Below, piece after piece: positions 51,321 to 62,636 of a stretch of DNA of 64,000 bases. The translations under genes were made by a program, and so were the position numbers. Numbering within the stretch: the first letter of the stretch is position 1; the number at the start of each line of letters is the position of its first letter. Source of the DNA: Euclidia mi (taxonomy: Eukaryota; Arthropoda; Insecta; Lepidoptera; Erebidae); the NCBI GenBank assembly GCA_944739405.2, contig OX123209.2:15270217-15334216 (forward strand). The letters are read 5' to 3'. The notes under the pieces were generated by a model, which made no database searches, was not told the origin of the DNA, and saw only the letters and a program-made list of their open reading frames with translations.

Positions 51321-54261
51321 CTATGGTCTTTCAAGTGACAGTTTGATGTAATACTGGCGCACCTTAGCCCTAAACGTGAAACGATTCGTCGCCATCCTAA
51401 TCTCGAGAGGGAGCGCATTCCAGAGAAGTACAGATTGTACAATGAAAGAAGAATGTACAAGGCTTGAGCTATGAGAAGGACACGAAAGAAGAGAATTATT
51501 AGAAGACCGAAGATTTTTGTCATGGTTGGAGCAGCGGTATTGAAAGTAAGGAGCTAGGTAGCTGGGGCTATTAGATGAATGAAGAAAAGTGAAAAGAGTG
51601 GTCAACGCGCGCATATTACGACGCTGACGTATAGGTAACCATGCCAGCTGTTTACGATATAAGGAGACATGGTCATATTTACGGAGATTGAAAATGAACC
51701 GAATGCAATTGTTGAGAAGTCGGTCAAGTTTATTGAGTAGATCTGCATTCAGGTCGAGATAACACACATCACCATAGTCGATTATAGGAAAAACCAAGGT
51801 CTGCACAAGCATTGTCTTTGTCTTGACAGGAAGGAAATTCTTCAGGCGATAGAGAGAACGCAGGACACCGGTAACCTTTTGGCAAACGCTTGTAATCTGG
51901 GGTTGCCAGCTAAGTGTAGCGTCGATGTGTAAACCGAGATCTTTAACGGAAGGACTCAGAGGTATATTGGTTCCATTAAATGTTACCGGTGGAAGCGATG
52001 CCAAGTCCAGCCTGTTTATAATTCTAGAGCTTCCAATGATGATAGCTTGGCATTTCACAGGATTGACACATAAGCCGTATCTCTCGGACCAATCGCGAAT
52101 TCTTGCCAAGTCCCGGTTCACATCATCGATCGCATCCGGCAGATCCTCAGTTTTAGCCTGCGAGTAAAGTTGTAGGTCATCAGCGTACAAATGATACGAA
52201 CACTGAAGATCAAGGGTAATGAGATTTATAAACAAAGAAAATAAAAGAGGAGAGAGTATGCCACCTTGTAGCACCAGCCTCAAGGTCTCGCCAACTCGAT
52301 GTAGCCTCATCAACTCTGACAGACTGCTGACGTCCACGAAGATATGAAGAGAACCATTCCAGTGCTTCGGAGGAGATCATAAGATAGGATAGGATGGATA
52401 GTAGGATATCGTGACTGACGGTGTTGAAGGCGTTTGAGAAGTCAACCAGGACCAGCACAGTGATCCTAGTGTCCTCCACACCCGCCCTCACATCGCCAGT
52501 CACTTTGAGCATAGCTGAGACTGGGCTATGCCCAGGTCTGAAGCCGGACTGATAGGGACTAAGGACATTGTGTTCATACACAAACTGGGACAGCTGCTTA
52601 TGAACACAAGCTTCAAGGACTTTGGAAAGGAAAGGGAGGATGGAAATGGGCCGGAAGTGACTAGGAGTGACAGGATTAGTGACTTTGGGCAGTGGCCGAA
52701 CATATGCTTTCCGCCAAATTTCAGGGAATTGCCCAGAGTCAAGGGAATGGTTTATTATGTGGGTAATAGCAGGGAGGAGGTGGTCCAGGATGGTGATAAT
52801 CATAAAGCGGCTGACCTCATCGCAACCAACCGCTTTAGATTTGATTGAAAGGATAATCTTTTTGATCTCAGCCTCAGCAACTGGAGAAAAGCGAAAAGGA
52901 GTTATGCTTGGTCGAGCTAAGCTATCTATGTAGTCCACCGTTCGACTCATAGTCTGACGATCAAATTTTGGAGTGGAGACAAAATAAATGTTAATGTCGT
53001 CAAGACTAAGCGCCGGCGGTGGATCCACACGGCTAACCCTACCGATACCCAGAGTCCTTAGGAACTTCCAGATATCGGTAGGGGAAGAGGAGGAAATGTT
53101 GTTGAAAATGTGGCTTCGTTTAGCATTTCGTACCATTTGATTACAACGATTCCTAGCAACTTTGTAGAGAACCCAATTTTCATCGCAACGATCCCGCTTG
53201 AACTTGCGGAAAGCTCGGTCCCTGCGCCTCATCGCCATCTGAATCCCACGTGTCAACCAAGGTGCGGGCGGTCGCTTCAATTTGATTCGCCTTACTGGGG
53301 CATGAACATCGTATAAGTTGATTACGACATCGTTGAACACTTTCAATTTCATATCAACTGTAGCAGCTACCTCAAGAGGTACCCAATCAATTTTTGACGC
53401 ATCCGTATGCAGATTATCGGTGTTCATACGTGCAAAGCAACGCCTGTCCAGTACTTTGGGTTGGGGTTTAGGAGGCTTGAGGACATAGGAAATGTAGATC
53501 AGGTCATGATGGGAGAAACCAGGAGCAGGATATTGACCGTGAGAGGAAACGAGGGAAGGAGCCGAGGTGAGAATCAAATCCAACCATGTGTCTTCACTGT
53601 TGGTATTATGATGTGTTGCATTCAGAGGTAAAATGTGAAGGCCAACAGATTCGACAATGGAGTGGAGTTTTCGGGAACGATGGGAGTTTGGGAGCAGGAG
53701 ATCGGTATTAAAATCACCCATGATGACGTGATGCTCGTACTCAGACCCTAAAGATTCTAGAACCAATTCCAAATCGGTGAAATAATCGACATTAGGGGGA
53801 CAGTAAATTACGCCAAGAACGGTCCGCGCTCCTTTGACACAAACCTCAAGGAAAAGAAATTCAGCAGCGATGGAAGAAGAAGAAGCTATAATTTTATAGG
53901 GGAAGTCACTGCGTAAGTAAATGGCAACACCACCACCCCTCTTTCCAGTGCGATCATTTCGGATTAGAATGTAGCCAGAAAGGGGGTAGGCGGTGGAAAG
54001 AAGTTGAGGTTTGAGCCAACTCTCAGAGACCAGGACGGCATGAACGTTTGACTGTGTAAACGCCTCCACAAGATCACTGTAATGACTTGGCAGACTTTGA
54101 GCGTTAATGTGGCAAACATTTAACGAACTACGGTGTCGAAGACTAAAAGTTCCACGAATAAAATCGCCAAGTGTGCCTGTCACCGAACAAAAACTGTCGT
54201 CGTCAGACAAAGCAGAAGAATTATTTGCCGAGTGGAAAAATGACTCATCATCAGATGCCAT
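51321..54261 (-). pseudogene. LINE ORF2, endonuclease-RT, one frameshift
   Basis: ATG at 54261 (MASDDESFFHSANNSS). The AP endonuclease contains LNVCHINAQSLPSHYSDLVE, VSESWLKPQLL, RGGGVAIYLRSDFP, VIYCPPNVDYF, MGDFNTDLLLPN and FSHHDLIYISYV. The RT contains FPEIWRKAYVRPLPKVTNPV, HFRPISILPFLSKVLE, YQSGFRPGHSPVSAML and VLVDFSNAFNTVSHDILL. One frameshift near 52280 falls right at the next conserved block (QGGILSPLLFSLFINL), after which YHLYADDLQLYSQ, the catalytic box, and PSVKDLGLHIDATLSWQPQI lead to LLWNALPLEIR and the stop at 51321. The protein nicks target DNA and primes cDNA synthesis there. Only one disabling lesion was seen in about 980 codons, so it may be young. Confidence 0.92.
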
Positions 54262-54775
54262 AGAATTATTTCAAATGTATAAAATATATATAACAATAAA
54301 TTTAATAATAATATACTACAAAAAAAAAAAATTAAAGAACATATATAGCCGGTGCAAAGAACACATCTCTGCACCACCCGCCAGCTGACACCAACACAAG
54401 ACAATAATACACAAATTACACATTAAATATTTTAACAGTTACAAAAACAAAAACAAGCTGTTAAGAGCGAAAACATGATTTCGGAACGCAACCTTTATCA
54501 ATGACTTTTAACGACAACTGTCAAAGTGACCATTCTGACAATGTTTGTATTGATTGAATTGTTGAACTTTGAAGTGCATATAAAAATAATTACTTACTTA
54601 TTTAGGAATTGAAGTTACTTAAAGATTAGTTACTCATAAGATACTTTGTGGGTAAACAAAAGTAAACAATAAATGTACCGCACAACAGTCAGTGGTACGT
54701 TCCTTCCAAGAAGATGCAATTTCAAGACTTAAACACGAACTGAATTTACAAACACGAAAAGAAAAAGGAAAATAA

Positions 54776-55525
54776 CTAATTACGCCGGGTCGATGATTTA
54801 GTATTGCTTACTGTCGTGACGCTCTCCGCGCCAGGTCGTACTGCAGGCTGGGAATCACTCTTCGACTGCGGATATTTTGATATCAAAGGATTTAATTCGT
54901 CCATAGAAGTGATCTTGATCCGTGTGCCATCCGCCACTTTAATATTAATTACTCCATCCTGCGTCCAACACGCCCTGATGCCAAAGTGCGCCCTGGCCTT
55001 GGTGAACGTAGTCTGCCTGGCCTTGGTTAAAAACTCTTTAACCGTAACAGACGAACCCTTCAACTTCGTCTTCGCCTTCCAGACTGCATTCTTGACGTCC
55101 AAACTGCTGAACCTCACAAGAATGGGACGATGACGTTCCTTATGGATGTTCCCAAGCCGGTGACAGGCCTTAAAGGATGCTGTTGTAACATCAGATATGC
55201 CCAACTTCTTCTTGATGATGTCTGATACAACAGCGGGACAGTCCTCATCATTAACTTCCCGAATGCCTAAGAGGATAATAGCCTTATGTCGGTGCCTGTT
55301 CTCTATTGTGTCTATCATCCGGGAGCATTCATTTATCTGTTTACGGAGTAACCCCAACATGCTGAACATAAGCTCCCGGAAGGTCCGGAACTCCTCAGCT
55401 ACTTTGGAGACAGTGTCTTTTGCAGGCCCGCTACTTTGGATCTGGGCTTCAAGTTCAGCCATCCTCTTGGTAAAGCTTTCTTCGAGGCTTCTTTGTGCAT
55501 TTTCAATGTCAGCAAGCTGAGACAT
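54776..55525 (-). CDS. LINE ORF1 protein, intact
   Basis: An uninterrupted 249-codon frame from ATG at 55525 (MSQLADIENAQRSLEESFTK). Residues 1-85 are predicted coiled coil (heptad-like LEESFTKRMAELEAQ, FRELMFSMLGLLRKQINECS). They are followed by an RRM-like domain (KAIILLGIREVND, SDIIKKKLG, CHRLGN, PILVRFSSLDVKNAVWKAK) and a basic C-terminal region (TKARAHFGIRACWTQDGVIN) ending in a Ser/Thr-rich tail. This coiled-coil/RRM layout is like ORF1 proteins that bind LINE RNA and act as chaperones. The ORF2 ATG lies 515 bp downstream. No stop or frameshift is seen, unlike most genes in this window. Confidence 0.85.
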   Translation of the reverse strand: MSQLADIENAQRSLEESFTKRMAELEAQIQSSGPAKDTVSKVAEEFRTFRELMFSMLGLLRKQINECSRMIDTIENRHRHKAIILLGIREVNDEDCPAVVSDIIKKKLGISDVTTASFKACHRLGNIHKERHRPILVRFSSLDVKNAVWKAKTKLKGSSVTVKEFLTKARQTTFTKARAHFGIRACWTQDGVINIKVADGTRIKITSMDELNPLISKYPQSKSDSQPAVRPGAESVTTVSNTKSSTRRN

Positions 55526-56804
55526 TTTAGTTCAGTGTAGTAAAGATGATTTTGTGAAGTGTGCCGGTGATCAGCTGGCAGGTGGTATTGCTAATAGCAA
55601 GTGAATTTGTGCATGGGATGTTTCACAAACGTGAGTAGTAATAAGTTACTGTATATTTCACTGAATAAAGCTGTTATAAGTGCAGAATTCAACTATTATT
55701 ATATTTTTATAAAATTTTCGTAAATTCGCCAATGTGTTCTTTTTTAACACCTACCCGAAAGTTTATAGTTATTATATTAGCAATGTATGGAACCCCCATG
55801 TCCGGATCTGTAGACCAATAACTCCTAAACGTAGGTAAACAATGATAGCCCATCACATAGTTCATGCCGAAAAAAGCTTTGGCTTCCTCATTTGTCATAG
55901 TAAAACATTGGCCATTTTGTTCAGCATAACGTAAGGATTCAGGTACAACAATGTCATCGATCAATTTTTCGAAATCAGAAACTGCATTGAATATTTTTAT
56001 AGGAGTCAGTTCAATATCAGGCGTGATATCTAAAATATTTACTTGAGCAAGTTTGTACGCTGGGACCTCAGAAAAAAAAGTGGCGAGTATGAATTTTTTC
56101 GCCAATGAAGTTTAGGGACAGAAATGCTAGAAAATTAAAAATTTTCTTCTAGAGGCGCGGAGCTGGGTTCTATTTCAACAGTCGACATACCCGCATCCAT
56201 ATCCTGTGCTATAAAAGCTTGATCCTCGTCATCAAGGAGCAGGCCATCCTTGTCGTCACTGTTATCAGCCGTCAAAACTTCAAAAATATCATCATCCTGC
56301 AGCGAAAACTCTCTGTATCTGTTTGATGACATGACCTTTAATAAAATATACAATAATTAGAACAAAAAATGAAAATAACAACAAAGTAAATGATATCAAT
56401 AGTTATAGCAATATGTCTCCTTTCATGCATACAGGGACACCCGCGTCCCATATTATATTTCGCAGAATATGCATTACTCTTACAAAGGAAACGTAAAATT
56501 TGTAATAAAACAATAATTGTACTTACCAACAAATATAAAACTGAAGAAAAACTGATGAGAATGGTTTTTATATAATAACAAACAATTTTTTTAAAGTTTG
56601 TCGCAATAGAAAATAATTTTCACTTTTCGCGCCGGTATTATTTTTGACAGATCACTTCTTTTTAGTGTTGCCAGTGCACAAACATCAAAACATAGTATAA
56701 ATATTAAAATGAAAATTCGAAAAAAGGTTCAACTTACCTAATTTATCTGTAATTTGTAAAAAATATGCGGGGACAAATGTGTCCCATATGCGTGAAAGGG
56801 TTAA

Positions 56805-57290
56805 AATAAAAAAAATCATAGCGATATCATTCACCACGACTAAGAAATATGAAAATTAGTACAACAATTCCCATTCCCACAGTGATATCACTGTAGCCGT
56901 TCGATTTTGTTGTTCTTCATATTATATAATACAAAAATAGCAATTAGCATGGCACAAAGTGCTTGTAATGCTCTTTCAAAAAAGGTGTCACACTTGTATA
57001 TTGTAACATTGAACAAAATATGTTCAAAGGTTAACAAAAAACACGTAAAAATACTATCACCAGATGCAGCAATATAAGGCTGGGTACACCTTGCAAATTG
57101 TGCTCAGGTTCATATTTACGTACTATATATAGTTCTTTTTTATTTACTGCTATAAATCAATTATTTTCTAAAGCGAATTTTAGAAAATCATTGCGTGAAA
57201 ATAGAAAAGATTTGTATCCTCAAAACGGAAATATCTGATGAAAACTCGATTTTCTAAAATTGTGATAAAACCAAGAACTTCCATCGGGAA
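56805..57290. other. AT-rich gap, no gene recognised
   Basis: Flank of piggyBac. A small palindrome CAGTGATATCACTG lies at about 56879; nothing else seen. Confidence 0.35.
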
Positions 57291-57540
57291 TTTCTTCGTT
57301 AAAACAAACATGAAAGTGGATTTAAAATTTAGAAGTCAAAGATAATTTATTCACTTAGGTCACAATGTGATGCTTATGAACGTCAAATAAGTTCTTTGTT
57401 AAAACAAACATGAAAGCGGGTTTAAGATTTAGAAGTCAAAGATAATTTATTTACTTAAGTCACAATATGACGCTTATGAACGTCAAATAAGTTCTTCGTT
57501 AAAACAAACTTTAAAGCGGGTTTAAAATTTAGAAGTCAAA
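57291..57540 (-). repeat. tandem LINE 3' tails, 100-bp unit
   Basis: Units start at 57291, 57391 and 57491 with the phrase TTCTTCGTTAAAACAAAC and contain TTATTCACTTAGGTCACAAT and TTATGAACGTCAAATAAG. These complement the 3' end of the LINE at 28658-29343. The third unit is interrupted at about 57540 and resumes at 62637-62683. Confidence 0.85.
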
Positions 57541-57545
57541 GAAAT

Positions 57546-58265
57546 TTTTTTCGTAACAAGCTCAAAAGGCTGCCTATCCGCCTTCGATGGAATACTCACA
57601 TCCTTTGCCTTATTTATAATATATTATTCAATTCATCATTTCCCTTTTATCTTAAACGACGGTTTGAATGTCTTCATGACACACATTCTTGGTGCTTGAG
57701 ATCATCAGAAAATCTTAAATTGAAAGTATACGCATTCTTCAGTTTTCTTTCAAAAATCCTTCACAGTTCAAGCCACTTCAAGCTGTACGATTATGGAATG
57801 CGTTACCCGAATCTATCAGACGGGCTCAATCTCTTCCCACATTTAAAAATCTAGTCACGAATCATTATTTGTCACAATTACCATGACTGTATATATAATA
57901 TATGTAAATATTTATAGGTATATATTATAGTTTATTTGCATATATGTATATGTAAAATATCTAGTTTATTTATTTATTGTATATAAGTATCGGTTTGTTA
58001 TAACTTATTATTTTGTATTGTATATACAATATATACGTATTCTATGTTTTAAACTCATATGTATAATTGTATTGACATAATTTGTCCGATTCTTTTATCT
58101 ACCAATTAAGACACTATTCCACTATGTACACCGTAACCCACACAATTGTATTTTTATTAAATGCCTTTTCCAAACTAGGTTGTCTGGAAGAGATCGCATT
58201 TTGCGATAGGACCGCCCTTTTGTACAACTAGTCTTAAGTTTATTTTACTATTGTAATTCTGTTTG
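57546..58265 (+). pseudogene. LINE 3' part with RT C-terminus
   Basis: After a degraded start (57546-57740) the frame reads SFKNPSQFKPLQAVRLWNAL PESIRRAQSLPTFKNLVTNH and a stop near 57884, the usual C-terminus of Jockey-type reverse transcriptases. A long AT-rich 3' UTR follows, with GGTTGTCTGGAAGAGATCGC and ATAGGACCGCCCTTTTGTAC, phrases common at 3' ends of such LINEs. The UTR is cut by the element at 58270 and its last bases (ACAATAAAGTATTAATCTAT, then TCTA repeats) reappear at 62600-62632. Confidence 0.78.
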
Positions 58266-58787
58266 TATACAGGGGGCTAATCGTGCTATTTTCAAACGTT
58301 CAAACGTTGACAACGTAACGTATTTGGTGAACGTTTGGTTTTAGTTTGGCTGATGTCAAACATGGTATCGTGCTAAATGTATTGAGCGTTCGAACCGTAT
58401 AGTCCGTTCACAGATATTTTACCTCTAGCTGTTAGATTGGCCAACCTGGGCGTTGTGTTGCTATATTTGGTATATAATACTCCCATTTTAAATATACATT
58501 ATTGCTAAAATGTACTTATTTTTTTATTGCCTAAGCGATCGTATTAAATATTTGGAAGTAATGTTTGTAACAAAACCTCTTGATATTGGCATGGCTATAT
58601 GCATGTACATTTATTTTCTTACGAAATAACTAATTTCCTATGAAGATAAGTAGTTATAATAAAAATGTTGTCTATTTAATATATAAAGGTAAACGCATCA
58701 TAATTACGCCAACGTGAGGTTCTAATTATCAAATACAAAAACTGTAAATTTAATTTTCATATTTATTTTGAATAAGAATGATGTGGG

Positions 58788-58850
58788 TGTCATATTACAC
58801 CTCTGCCTACCCCTGCATGGAAACAGGCGTGAGTCTATAAGAATGATCCA
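58788..58850 (+). repeat. SINE/RTE 3' tail fragment
   Basis: TGTGGGTGTCATATTACACC, TCTGCCTACCCCTGCATGGA and CAGGCGTGAGTCTATAAG match the tail of the 9009 SINE. Confidence 0.7.
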
Positions 58851-59009
58851 TGTGGACTGCCAATGTTATGATGATTCGTAACTGCTGTCATATTCTGTAT
58901 CAGACTTAGAATTTAATTCTATTATGAACCTGTCCATTTCAGCATTCGTAGACCCATCTGTTTCACGAAGCTTGTCTTCAATGTGGCGCTCATGTTTGCA
59001 TTGTTTTTG

Positions 59010-59240
59010 TCAGTCTTCTGCAGTGATAGATTGAAAAGCTTCTTCAGCTAAATTCACAATGTTGGTTGCCTCTTGTCCTAAATTTTTGCTTGTGACTCGC
59101 CTTTTAATGAGACTCCACATAAGTTCAATTGCGTTTAGCTCGCAGTGGTATGGCGGTAATCTAACCACTTTGCGGCCATGAGCTTCAAGCATTTGAATTT
59201 TTGAAGCATTTCCACTAATATTGGGTAAAATGTTATGCAC
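59010..59240 (-). pseudogene. IS630-like DDE transposase, C-terminal part
   Basis: The frame reads MHNILPNISGNASKIQMLEA then HGRKVVRLPPYHCELNAIEL MWSLIKRRVTSKN and ends AEEAFQSITAED near 59010. The block LPPYHC.LN.IE.MW with its Glu is the C-terminal catalytic motif of IS630/Tc1-type transposases widely seen in insect genomes. The N-terminal DNA-binding part and the first two acids are missing. The gene lies within the TA-flanked element. Confidence 0.8.
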
Positions 59241-59344
59241 GGGTAACCCTATTTTACTTTCCTGTCATCACAGAGTACAATTCCAACATAAAGAAAATAA
59301 ACACCGACATCTGTCAGAGGTAAAATAACTGTGAACGGACTGTA

Positions 59345-60538
59345 GACGCAACCTTACGTTGGGCTTACGTCAAACGTTTAGTGCTTGACACCGGTTTTTG
59401 AAAATAGTAAGTACTATTCTTATACTAAAGAGGCTGTAGCGACATCGCACCATGTGCAAGCACTATTTTAAAAAGACAAAATATGTGACATGTGAATGTC
59501 ATTGAATGTCAATAAATATTATAATATGAAATGATGAAATAATTTTATTCAAAATTATACGGTAAGTACCGAAATATTGTTTACTGTAATAAGTGATTTA
59601 TGCAAAAAACAATTAATGATCACACTTGGTCATGTAGAAGTGGTTTTTATTTCACTAGAGTAACGAAGGTGAATTCAAATGATGATGCACCACAACATTA
59701 CCGCAATTGCAGCTTCTTCTGTTATGTGTCGAGCCCAATACGAATTTTATATGATCGTTACAATAAACAACACCTATTTTTCACATTTGGAATAATATAT
59801 AGAGCAGAGAAAGATGCTAAACCAACCCCGAATTGTCAGCGTTCGGCATAATAGTCACCCTTTCTATAAAAGAAGAGATAGACCAAAAGGTGGAGAATTT
59901 GAATTTGGCTGACTTTCTAACTTTTCAGGTACGCATTTCAATTATCATTACGTAAGATCCTACAGTATTTACTCTCATTCTGAACTTGTCTCATAATATG
60001 CATAAATACCCAACAAAATAATGTAAGTATATTATACTCAAACACAAGATATAGCGCGCGTATGAGAACAATATTAATCTTAAGTTAAATGTCAGCGGGT
60101 TTAGTTATTTTGGTGGGACTTCTATTTGAGTAAATAATTACTGAATAATTTATGTTTTAATTTTGTTTACAGCAGCCGAGGAGTAAGCAGAATAATAAGC
60201 CGCTCGTTAGCAGAACCACATGGACCTAATTGCAAGTTAACAAAAATGAGCAATTTGCTATGAGCCAAATCGAGACCATCATCACTTCTTGGACATTAAA
60301 CAAGAATATACTATTAATTAGTTTACTAAAATAATGTAAACCAAACCAAATACATAATTATTACTGTGAAGTTCACGTTGTAACAATGGCCTAACAGATG
60401 TTGTTAGTTTCAACTCTACTTAAAATTATATTTTTTATCAGATTTCATCAACTCAACACACTGAATAAGTAAAATCGAAATGTGAAATTGGAGCTTGCTT
60501 TTTAATATACATACCTACTCTATTCCTTTAACTATCTA
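59345..60538. other. unassigned interior of the CAGGGGG element
   Basis: AT-rich; an 83-codon frame at 59600-59851 has no motif. Nothing else recognised. Confidence 0.3.
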
Positions 60539-60539
60539 T

Positions 60540-60900
60540 TGAAGTGGTCCAGCGGTAGTCTGGGTTACACTGGATCATCAGATGTTGGACTCAATACCCG
60601 ATTAGAAAGTGCGCTTATGTTAGCTCACACACTTGTATCACATCCCGCTGAGTCAGTGGTTAGTCTCCCTTGTAGATCGGCTTATTGGTCTAGTGGTACC
60701 TAACCCTGACTGCTAAGACGAAAGTCATGGGTTCGATTACCACCCAGGAGAACTCTTTGTGCGATGAGCAAATTACCATAACTATAATACTCGTAAGTGT
60801 ATAAAAGCTATATTTATATATATTGATCAATTGTCTAACTACCATGCCACTAGGTTGTGCCTAGGTTGGGACCACACCGCCAGGTGTCACCGAGAATTAA
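60540..60900 (+). repeat. tRNA-derived SINE, third family
   Basis: The clearest head is at 60679: TTATTGGTCTAGTGGTACC (A box) and GGTTCGATTACCACCCAG (B box, 60731-60748), then CTTTGTGCGATGAGCA and a body ending TAGGTTGTGCCTAGGTTGGG. A preceding segment (60540-60660) with TGGTCCAGCGGTAGTCTGGG may be a partial second head. Confidence 0.7.
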
Positions 60901-60919
60901 TTTATTCTTGTTTGATCTC

Positions 60920-61215
60920 AAGGTAGTAGAGTCTTGCTGATTTCAGCATGAATGGGCTGGCTCGACCGGGGAAGTACTACCCTCTCACAGAAAATCGACG
61001 TAAAATAACAGTACCTAAACTGTTGTTCGGTGAGTGAGAGTGCCGGAGGCCCTATCCCCTTTTCCTTTTCTCTCATTCCACTCCTCATCCTATCCCTTTT
61101 CCCAACCCCAAGGGGCGGCAACGCACTTGTGACTCCTGCGTTGTGGCTTGTGTCCATGGGCGGCGGTAATTGCTTACCATCAGGCGATCCGTCTGCTCGT
61201 TTGCCACCTATCTAC
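60920..61215 (+). repeat. non-LTR retrotransposon 3' end with poly(A)
   Basis: Contains GAGTGCCGGAGGCCCTATCC, pyrimidine-rich DNA, AAGGGGCGGCAACGCACTTG and GCGGTAATTGCTTACCATCA, GGCGATCCGTCTGCTCGTTT, ending in a run of A at about 61207. This is a widespread lepidopteran LINE 3' end. No coding part. Confidence 0.65.
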
Positions 61216-61689
61216 TATAAAAAAAAAATGTTTCTCTTCTTCACGGATATTTTCTTACAATTCACTTAGAACACCCGGTCTAAATGGTCACTAAGGCCGA
61301 AAGGCGGCATCTACCCTAACCACTCTCATACTAGTATGGGCAGGTGGTACTTGATGGGTGAACTTATTAGATAGATATTCTCTTAACAGACTCCAAGGCT
61401 TATTACGTTTACTATATATGCAAAGTGGGCAACAGTGACAAAGACCCGGGGCAGGTTTTCCCGTGATTATGCCTTTGAAATTTCACCAAGCGACTAGCTC
61501 CTGTGGCCTTCCCTTCACTTATCGGCCAAAGCAAGCCAAATTTAAGAGCCCTGAACCAACTAGTCATAATAGGCTGGCCAGAGACTAGACTTTGACTCAT
61601 TGAAGTATTAGGCACCCACAGATTACATAAAATTTACAATTCTGTGTCGGCACCGCATTGCGCTTCCTCCGCACGCACATTCAACTCGC
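61216..61689. other. unassigned repeat-like DNA
   Basis: Balanced composition with no frame longer than about 67 codons; possibly another SINE-like body. Nothing named. Confidence 0.3.
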
Positions 61690-61850
61690 TGCCACTCAGC
61701 TCTAATCTAAGAGTTAGGTCTGTTACCCGAGGTAGTGGGTTAGATTCCTAACACGACAAATCTTTGTATGATGAGCACTACGCTTTTGTCTGTGTCTTGG
61801 TTAAATTAAATAATTACAATACCTATCTAGGTACTTAGGAAAAATAATTA
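61690..61850 (+). repeat. SINE-like fragment with tRNA-type B box
   Basis: GTGGGTTAGATTCCTAACAC (B-box-like near 61735) is followed by ACAAATCTTTGTATGATGAG, similar to the body after the B box at 60749. It is a diverged relative of the 60540 SINE. Confidence 0.5.
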
Positions 61851-62520
61851 TAAATGAACGTTTATCAGTCGTCTACTTGCTGTATACAGGCGTCTGAGAG
61901 CGCAGTGACTGAGTAGGCATTCTTTTCGCTTAAGCCACCCAAAGAACCTATAACTGTAACAGCATTATGTGTATGGTATACGTATATCCACATAATACTA
62001 TTGTTTGAGCCTTTCAAAAGTGAATTTCTAGGAAGGTATCGCGTCGAGATGTAGCCTTTTTGATGAGATGCCTTCCTAGACATTGTTATAAATATAGGGC
62101 CAAGCAAGCTTGACGCCAATCTTGCAATAATGAATTCTACCGCAACAATAAGCTATACTAAAGAGATATCTATAAAAATTGTCTTATATGAAAGAATGTT
62201 GTTCACTCATTTAAGTTGCAATCAAACGTATATTATAAGCATATGCCACGAAATTGATAATTAATAAAATAATATCTTAATAATTTTCTCATTTTTAAAA
62301 TATTATGTAATTGAAAAGTTCGTCGATAGGAACTTTTAGTTTGACAACGTATGAGACGTTCGCGAACGTAACGGTTTTGGTTTAAAACGTTGTCAAATAA
62401 TAGCGCGATACCATGCAACAACGAGAGTTCGCTCGCACGCTGTCACCTAGCTGTCACTGAACGTATCTGCCCTACAAAAACCAAATCTTTTACGTTCAAA
62501 TAATTAGCACGATACGAAAT
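61851..62520. other. unassigned; right sub-terminal part of CAGGGGG element
   Basis: AT-rich, then repeated AACGTAACG and AACGTTGTC words from 62330 on that mirror the left end. Confidence 0.4.
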
Positions 62521-62636
62521 GTGCATAACGTAACGTTTTAGGTTGAAGTTTGGTTTTGGTAAATACGTTGATGTTTAGCACGATTGCCCCCCCTGGTGTA
62601 CAATAAAGTATTAATCTATCTATCTATCTAATCTAC

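Larger units (their letters stand above)
51019..55760 (-). mobile_element. Jockey-superfamily LINE, near full length, 6-bp TSD
   Basis: GTTTAT flanks the LINE at 51013-51018 and 55761-55766, inside the piggyBac codons for ITIN/RFED. The 3' end (left) is a (TAAA)n tail and a 3' UTR with TTTCTGCCAGTCAACCTTAG, shared with fragments at 12300 and 37500. Two genes, ORF1 and ORF2, lie in the usual order. The 5' leader before ORF1 is about 235 bp. Among the best preserved retroelements in the window. Confidence 0.9.
49849..56332 (-). pseudogene. piggyBac transposase, split by a LINE
   Basis: ATG at 56332 (MSSNRYREFSLQDDDIF) starts an acidic N-terminus (DDKDGLLLDDEDQAF). After a stop and frameshift near 56150 the DDE_Tnp_1_7 part runs ITPDIELTPIKIFNAVSDFE, FFGMNYVMGYHCLPTFRSYW and VPYIANIITIN, where a LINE inserted. 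Beyond it, at 51012, RFEDIRRNLHFNDNSKELNR continues without loss. The catalytic acids are present: QVIDEHMIKFKG, IYFDNFFNSPN and FMGGVDLMDQ. The C-terminal Cys-rich DNA-binding finger is complete (KRCVQCVKL, NNTCSTCNVHLC) to the stop at 49849. Apart from the LINE and the lesions near 56150 the protein is intact; piggyBac enzymes excise and insert precisely at TTAA. Confidence 0.92.
49432..56800 (-). mobile_element. piggyBac element, TTAA-flanked, with nested insertions
   Basis: Ends CCCTTTCACG at 49432 and the complement at 56800 abut TTAA on both sides (49428-49431 and 56801-56804), the piggyBac target. The span is 7.4 kb. Removing a 207-bp Helitron (49506) and a 4.74-kb LINE (51019) leaves about 2.4 kb, the normal size of a piggyBac element with one gene. 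Confidence 0.93.
58400..59342 (-). mobile_element. IS630/Tc1-like element, TA duplication
   Basis: Ends [C/T]AGTCCGTTCACAG..TATTTTACCTCT match inverted for about 27 bp with two mismatches, flanked by TA (58398-58399 and 59343-59344). It contains the tail of a DDE transposase on the minus strand and a SINE tail. At 943 bp it is an internally deleted copy. Confidence 0.8.
58270..62595. mobile_element. 4.3-kb inverted-repeat element (CAGGGGG ends)
   Basis: The left end CAGGGGGCTAATCGTGCTA and the right end (TTTAGCACGATTGCCCCCCC TG) are inverted matches. Sub-terminal ATGGTATCGTGCTA and AACGTTTGGTTTT words recur in both ends, so the repeat extends imperfectly beyond 100 bp. TSD not established. 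The element is inserted into a LINE 3' UTR. The interior contains an IS630-like element, two tRNA-like SINEs and a LINE tail; no transposase matching these ends is visible. CAGGGG-type ends suggest hAT but do not prove it. Confidence 0.7.

Noticed and set aside
52528..53631. Plus-strand frames opposite the LINE ORF2
   Set aside because: Antisense shadows of the endonuclease-RT gene.
54107..54388. A 93-codon plus-strand frame over the LINE ORF2 start
   Set aside because: Antisense of the ORF2 N-terminus and the inter-ORF spacer.
658..60750. Several tRNA-like A/B boxes as real tRNA genes
   Set aside because: Each head (603, 9009, 41340, 41766, 60679) continues into repeated SINE bodies and does not pair as a full cloverleaf.
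61030..61269. A 79-codon frame within a LINE 3' end
   Set aside because: It runs through a pyrimidine-rich UTR and a poly(A) run; no coding signature.
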